Source: Pomacea canaliculata (lineage: Eukaryota > Mollusca > Gastropoda > Architaenioglossa > Ampullariidae). From it: a stretch of 64,000 nucleotides of DNA. Positions 59,720 to 64,000 of this stretch are shown here, in pieces (positions within the stretch are counted from its first letter, which is position 1; each line of letters starts with the position of its first letter). The translations under genes were made by a program, and so were the position numbers. The stretch lies in contig NC_037593.1 in NCBI RefSeq assembly GCF_003073045.1, positions 17,908,725 through 17,972,724 of the forward strand, written 5' to 3'. Under the pieces are notes generated by a model. That model did not search any database. It worked only from the letters and a program-made list of their open reading frames with translations, and was not told the DNA's origin.

Positions 59720-62663
59720 CCTCTGTACACACAGCCAGCCTGCAGGATCCTCCACCTTACTGCCTGTCAGAACACACAAAGTACGACTTAACGGAATATT
59801 ATTAGATTTTATGTACATTCGGCCGAACTAAAATTTTTTTTATAAAATTAACTGTAGATAGAGTGAGAAGATGGAAAGTGTTGTGTTCATGATAATATAC
59901 CGAGGTCTAGCGTCGATTAGCTGAATGTTTACCTCAGGTGTTCAAACGAAGGGCAAGTGAAATCTGTCATAGACAACAATCAAAAGAAATGACTTCATAA
60001 ATGATTTAATATAATATTTTCTTCATGAATACTGCATGTTTATGATGTATTTACTGTTATTTTTTGGTTGTGTGTAAGTGCGCGCGCGCTCTGAATCTAA
60101 AAGGTCGGAAGTGTCTAGATCTTATAAATAGTCAATCATCCGGAGCTTAAGTTTCCTTCGACTTCAAAGTGTTTGAAACAGCAAATCTCGATATACAGGT
60201 CTATTGCTTTAGTTCATCATCGTCTACGATTTATGAAACATTTACACGGTTATTTATCCAGCTCTATAATGCTCTATTTTCACACTTAGGTGGTGGACGT
60301 GGCAAGAACTTAGATGTTTACCTTCTTTTGCTGTTTCTCGATTGCCAACCGCTCGCCGATGTACGTTGAGAAATGTTTTAAATAACCTTAGATAAATTAA
60401 CAAAGAAATCTTCAAGGCCCGTGGGTAGGCAACGTGTTGGAGTGATTTACCAATCAGCCATGTTGTGAGAGCAGAAACTGCATCGAGCTGCAATGTGTCA
60501 GTGCTTTGCGTCACCAGTGACATCACGGTCGACGACACACTGAAATGACGTCATTTGGTAAGGCAAAATATATGTGTGTGTGTGTGTGTCAGTATCGCTC
60601 TCCACGGACCTACATAGTTCTTAGCTCTCCTCTTGTGTATAAACTCTCTGCATGATAAGAACACAAAGGGAAGTAAACATTGCGCTCGAATGCTGAGAAG
60701 GATTGTTTCCCTTTGTAATGCACTACGTGCTTTCCCTGACAAAGACAAAAGAGGAAGAAGTAGGAGAAGAGGAGGAGTATTAGAGAGAATGAGGTTGTTA
60801 TTTCTGCTGCAGCGCGTACACGATCTTTAATTTTAATTTTCGCATTTAATTTTCAGTTCCATGCGAAATTTTCAGACCGAAATGTGCTTTCACAGAGGAT
60901 TGAACGCATCTTAAGTATTCACTGAAAGCAGTGGTCATCGGTAATCCATGTTTAGCATTCATCAAGTATCTATGTTTTCCGTTCATCAATAATACAATAT
61001 AAAACATCTTTCCCACCTCCACCACCGTCATCGTTGTCATGAAAACTTACTGTGAAAAGTTGTCAAAGTTACACATGTAACAGAACTGTGAACAGCTTGC
61101 TACAAACTTTTTAATTAAAAAATAAATGCTGCTTGAGCAGAATTCAACTACCGATAGCACAGATTTTCATCCACAGCTGAGATGAGAAATAAGATAAAAA
61201 TTCCCCAGAAAAAGTTCCCCTGTCAGCAAAGATATTTGTGTAATGGGGCAAGAAATGATGTCTGGCCTCTTTTCCAAGCTGAAGTGAAAACTGTCATCTT
61301 GTAACGCTCATATTTGGCTACTGGCAAAAAGTTTTCGCTCAACTTTTGTGTCTTGTGCTTTACTGTATTTTAGTGACGTACGAGGATACCCTATTGTCGA
61401 TTAATCTGCTTTATCTCTTCTTTTTTTTCTTCTCTGCTCCTCAGTTCTGCAGCTCTTCTTTTTCTCTGTAAGTCTGATTGGTCATGCTTTGGCGCTTTTA
61501 TAATATACATTTTCTTGCGTCTTGAATTTGCTGATCTTTTTTTGGTTTTATTGTGAAGATTGAATCACAATTTGAGCCAAGCAAGTTCAATTCAGTGATT
61601 GACACGGGTGGTATCAATATGTTAAAACTGTGAAATACTTATTCCAGCAGAATGCCATTACCTACAGTAACTTTGGGCGCCTCCCGATTTCTTTAGAGGA
61701 CATGTAAGATACATTGTATACTGACTAAAACTCTTGCAGTTGCCAAGGAAACGTTTAGCCAGTGAAACTTATGAACTGTTACTTAATCTGCACGATGAGG
61801 CTACTTGTGTACATTTTATAACGGTTTTTTTCCCCAGAAAGTATGGATTCGGCTTTTTCTGGGGAAAATCAAGGGCTGGAACTGCCAAGTTCTTTTGAGG
61901 AATGAAAATTGAGATTAGTGAATTATTTTCCTCAAGAATGGAATAGCAAAGTCAACGCTGGCAAGAGATTTCGTAATTTCTTCAAATGTGTCATAACTGA
62001 TTTTTCTCACACATACAGGCATACAGTAAAGTAAGATCCACTAATAAAATTCTGGCTAACGGTGTCCAATGTCCAACACTTACTAATTCAGCAGGGATAG
62101 AATTGCAGCTTCGGAATTCTCTTTGTGCAAACGATGAAACATAAATAAATTCTTTATTTAAATGACCCTAATATTTTGTTTTATGAGAAAGAGACCAAAA
62201 ACAAATTTCAAATGTAATTTATATATTAAGAATTTCCCTGAAAATCAAACCAAGCTAACACTCAACTGATAAAACATCGGATCTGAGAAAAGAAACCACA
62301 CCCCACATTTTAAGATTTAGCTGTATGCCAGTTTCTTGCTTTATTATTGTGTGTTACACTTCTCTTTGTTTATGTTCTTGCTAGTACAGAAATGAATGTT
62401 TATAAAGAGTATTGAAATGAAACATTGGGAAAACATAAAATATATTGTAAATACAGAATTTTGTGATGATGCAATTGCATATGGGAAACCGCAAGTTTTG
62501 TTTTGCAAGTTTGTAATTTCCTTAATAGTTTTTTTGTTAGTCTTAATTGTTTACATATTATACTTACGTAGGTATTAAGGTGTGTTTTGCTTTTGTGTGT
62601 GTCTTTGAATCTCTCTTCTGTCATTTGATCGAGACTACACTGAATAAGTTCCGTCTCTGTCTC

Positions 62664-62698
<35 letters not shown>

Positions 62699-63457
62699 TT
62701 CACGCACACAGAAAGAGAGAAAGAAGAAAGAAAAAAAAATAAAGAAAGAAAAAATGAGAAAGAGATATATAAAATAATGTCGATAACAGTGACATCGCTT
62801 TCTTGTTGAGGGGAGGTTACTGATTGCAGCTGGTGTGTTTGTGTGTGAGTGTGTGTGTGCGTGTGTGTGAACCCAAGATCCGTTAGTATGTAAGTAATTA
62901 CCGCTGAACTACTCGATGTACTATCTACAATATTTATTCTCATCACGAATTGTAGTCTCGTGATGGATGTTCAATCTGCGAGAAGCAAGAAATAAAAAGT
63001 CAAAACGATCATAGTTTGATTGTTTACTTCTCGCTGAACTATTGACTGTTGCTGAAGAGAAATCACATCGCTGACCTCCATCATCTGTTTGTCGCAGACA
63101 TCAGTTCTAACGGTCAGAATATACAACAGTAAATCATCGTATTTCCTTGACTAAAGTCTGAATTCTCTTCTTGGGTGCGACCATGTTTTTCTGGCAGACA
63201 GCAGGCTGGTCTGGAATGGTTTGTTAGGACTTGAGACGATGTTGACTTTATTTATACGATGTTGGTTCCTCCAGCGTCTGCACGCCCTCTGTTTGTTTAT
63301 TTTTTTATTTGGTTCTTGTTATGCTTCCTCTCGGATTTTTTTTTCAGATATAGATGCATAAAAAAGAATACAGACAGGAGAGCATGCAGACAAAGAGACA
63401 GATTAACATAAGGAGATGAGAATGTTTACGATGTTGCCTGTGTATGTGTTCCCTGTG

Positions 63458-63517
63458 TGAGTGTGTGTGTGTGTGTGTGTTTGTGTGCATGCACGCGTGT
63501 ATATGAATGTGTGTATG

Positions 63518-63581
<64 letters not shown>

Positions 63582-63602
63582 TGTGTGTGTGTGTGTGTGT
63601 TT
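63458..63602. repeat. Long alternating purine-pyrimidine tract, (TG)n and (TGCG)n
   Basis: A (TG)n block, an interrupted GCATGCACGCGTGTATAT middle, then about 16 units of TGCG from roughly 63518, then another (TG)n. It is almost perfectly alternating purine-pyrimidine for about 140 bases. Confidence 0.9.
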
Positions 63603-63871
63603 CGTTCGTGTATAAACAAACTTAATTCCTCATGAACAGAGATACCAAATTGTATCAACAGAAGATCCTAAACCAAAACCTGTCTATTCCTTTGAATGAA
63701 AGTACTGTCAAATCTTATTTTGAAGATAAAAACAACGTTCTCGTTAAATTATTTAAAAAATGCATTTCTCAGAGTCGAATTTGGTTAACAAAGCGAGACT
63801 CAGGCGGGATCATTGCTCTTTGTCGACCGAGAAAGATGAAGGGAGGAACAGCAGTAGGAGGATCAGCAGTA

Positions 63872-63922
63872 TTAGTAATGTAACAGTGTTAGTAATGTAA
63901 CAGTGTTAGTAATGTAACAGTG
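63872..63922. repeat. Three exact tandem copies of a 17-base unit
   Basis: The unit TTAGTAATGTAACAGTG occurs three times in a row without change, followed by a partial TTAC. Confidence 0.9.
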
Positions 63923-64000
63923 TTACGACTGTATTACTAATCCAATGTTATTATACCAAGCTCCAAGTTTCTGGACTCTAGACTACAGCTGTATTTTTTT

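Larger units (their letters stand above)
59720..64000. other. Gene-free right end
   Basis: Beyond the sulfotransferase start codon I recognise no coding exon on either strand. The first kilobase should contain its promoter. The rest is AT-rich with simple repeats: TG near 60570, CT/CTGT and GAAA runs at 62655-62760, TG at 62830-62870, and a long TG/TGCG tract at 63458-63602. A 77-codon frame at 63632-63883 shows no family features. Confidence 0.5.

Noticed and set aside
63632-63883. 83-codon plus-strand frame near the right end
   Set aside because: No family resemblance, and the C-terminal part is GGA/GCA simple sequence; not supported as a gene.

Overview
This is animal genomic DNA with intron-rich genes, short exons, canonical GT-AG splicing, and abundant microsatellites and interspersed repeats. 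It is most likely from a mollusc, probably a gastropod. The gene set (UBF, eEF1D, CHRAC1, cystin, CIMIP5, a nematode-type EGF-CUB-TSP1 astacin) is metazoan. The lineage is inferred from the character of the repeats and proteins and was not tested by any search. I joined exons by hand using reading frame, splice dinucleotides and family alignments from memory. No retrovirus, LTR element or Polinton was recognised, and no CRISPR, rRNA or intact tRNA gene was seen.

Layout. 525-7864 (+): the 3' fourteen coding exons of a secreted astacin metalloprotease whose signal-peptide exon lies to the left of the window. 10389-12869 (-): a complete four-exon gene for a CIMIP5/C2orf50-like ciliary microtubule inner protein. 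13.1-20.3 kb: a gene-poor stretch with degenerate tandem repeats and a hAT-type MITE. 20373-27850 (+): an eleven-exon UBF (nucleolar transcription factor 1) gene coding for a short protein without the acidic tail; its introns carry LINE and SINE debris. 28.0-29.8 kb: two more hAT MITEs and an RTE-like LINE fragment. 30287-36448 (-): eEF1D, eight coding exons. 37679-39949 (+): CHRAC1, three exons, head to head with eEF1D across a likely shared promoter. 42187-44312 (-): a cystin-like N-myristoylated ciliary protein, five exons.

Right part. 46935-48764 (+): a small secreted two-cysteine protein in four exons, tentatively BRICHOS-like, with a decayed tandem copy at 50140-51530. 51587-52792 (-): a PLAC8/cornifelin-type cysteine-rich protein whose first exon was not resolved. 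56784-59719 (-): a four-exon Golgi carbohydrate sulfotransferase. 59.7-64 kb: no gene recognised; simple repeats, including a long (TGCG)n/(TG)n tract.

The genes do not form a pathway. Housekeeping genes (UBF, eEF1D, CHRAC1) sit in the middle, two cilia genes (CIMIP5, cystin) flank them, and extracellular or secretory-pathway genes (astacin, BRICHOS-like, sulfotransferase) plus the PLAC8-type gene occupy the flanks. From memory, human CIMIP5 and CYS1 both map to 2p25.1, and CHRAC1 and EEF1D both to 8q24.3, so parts of this order may be ancient.
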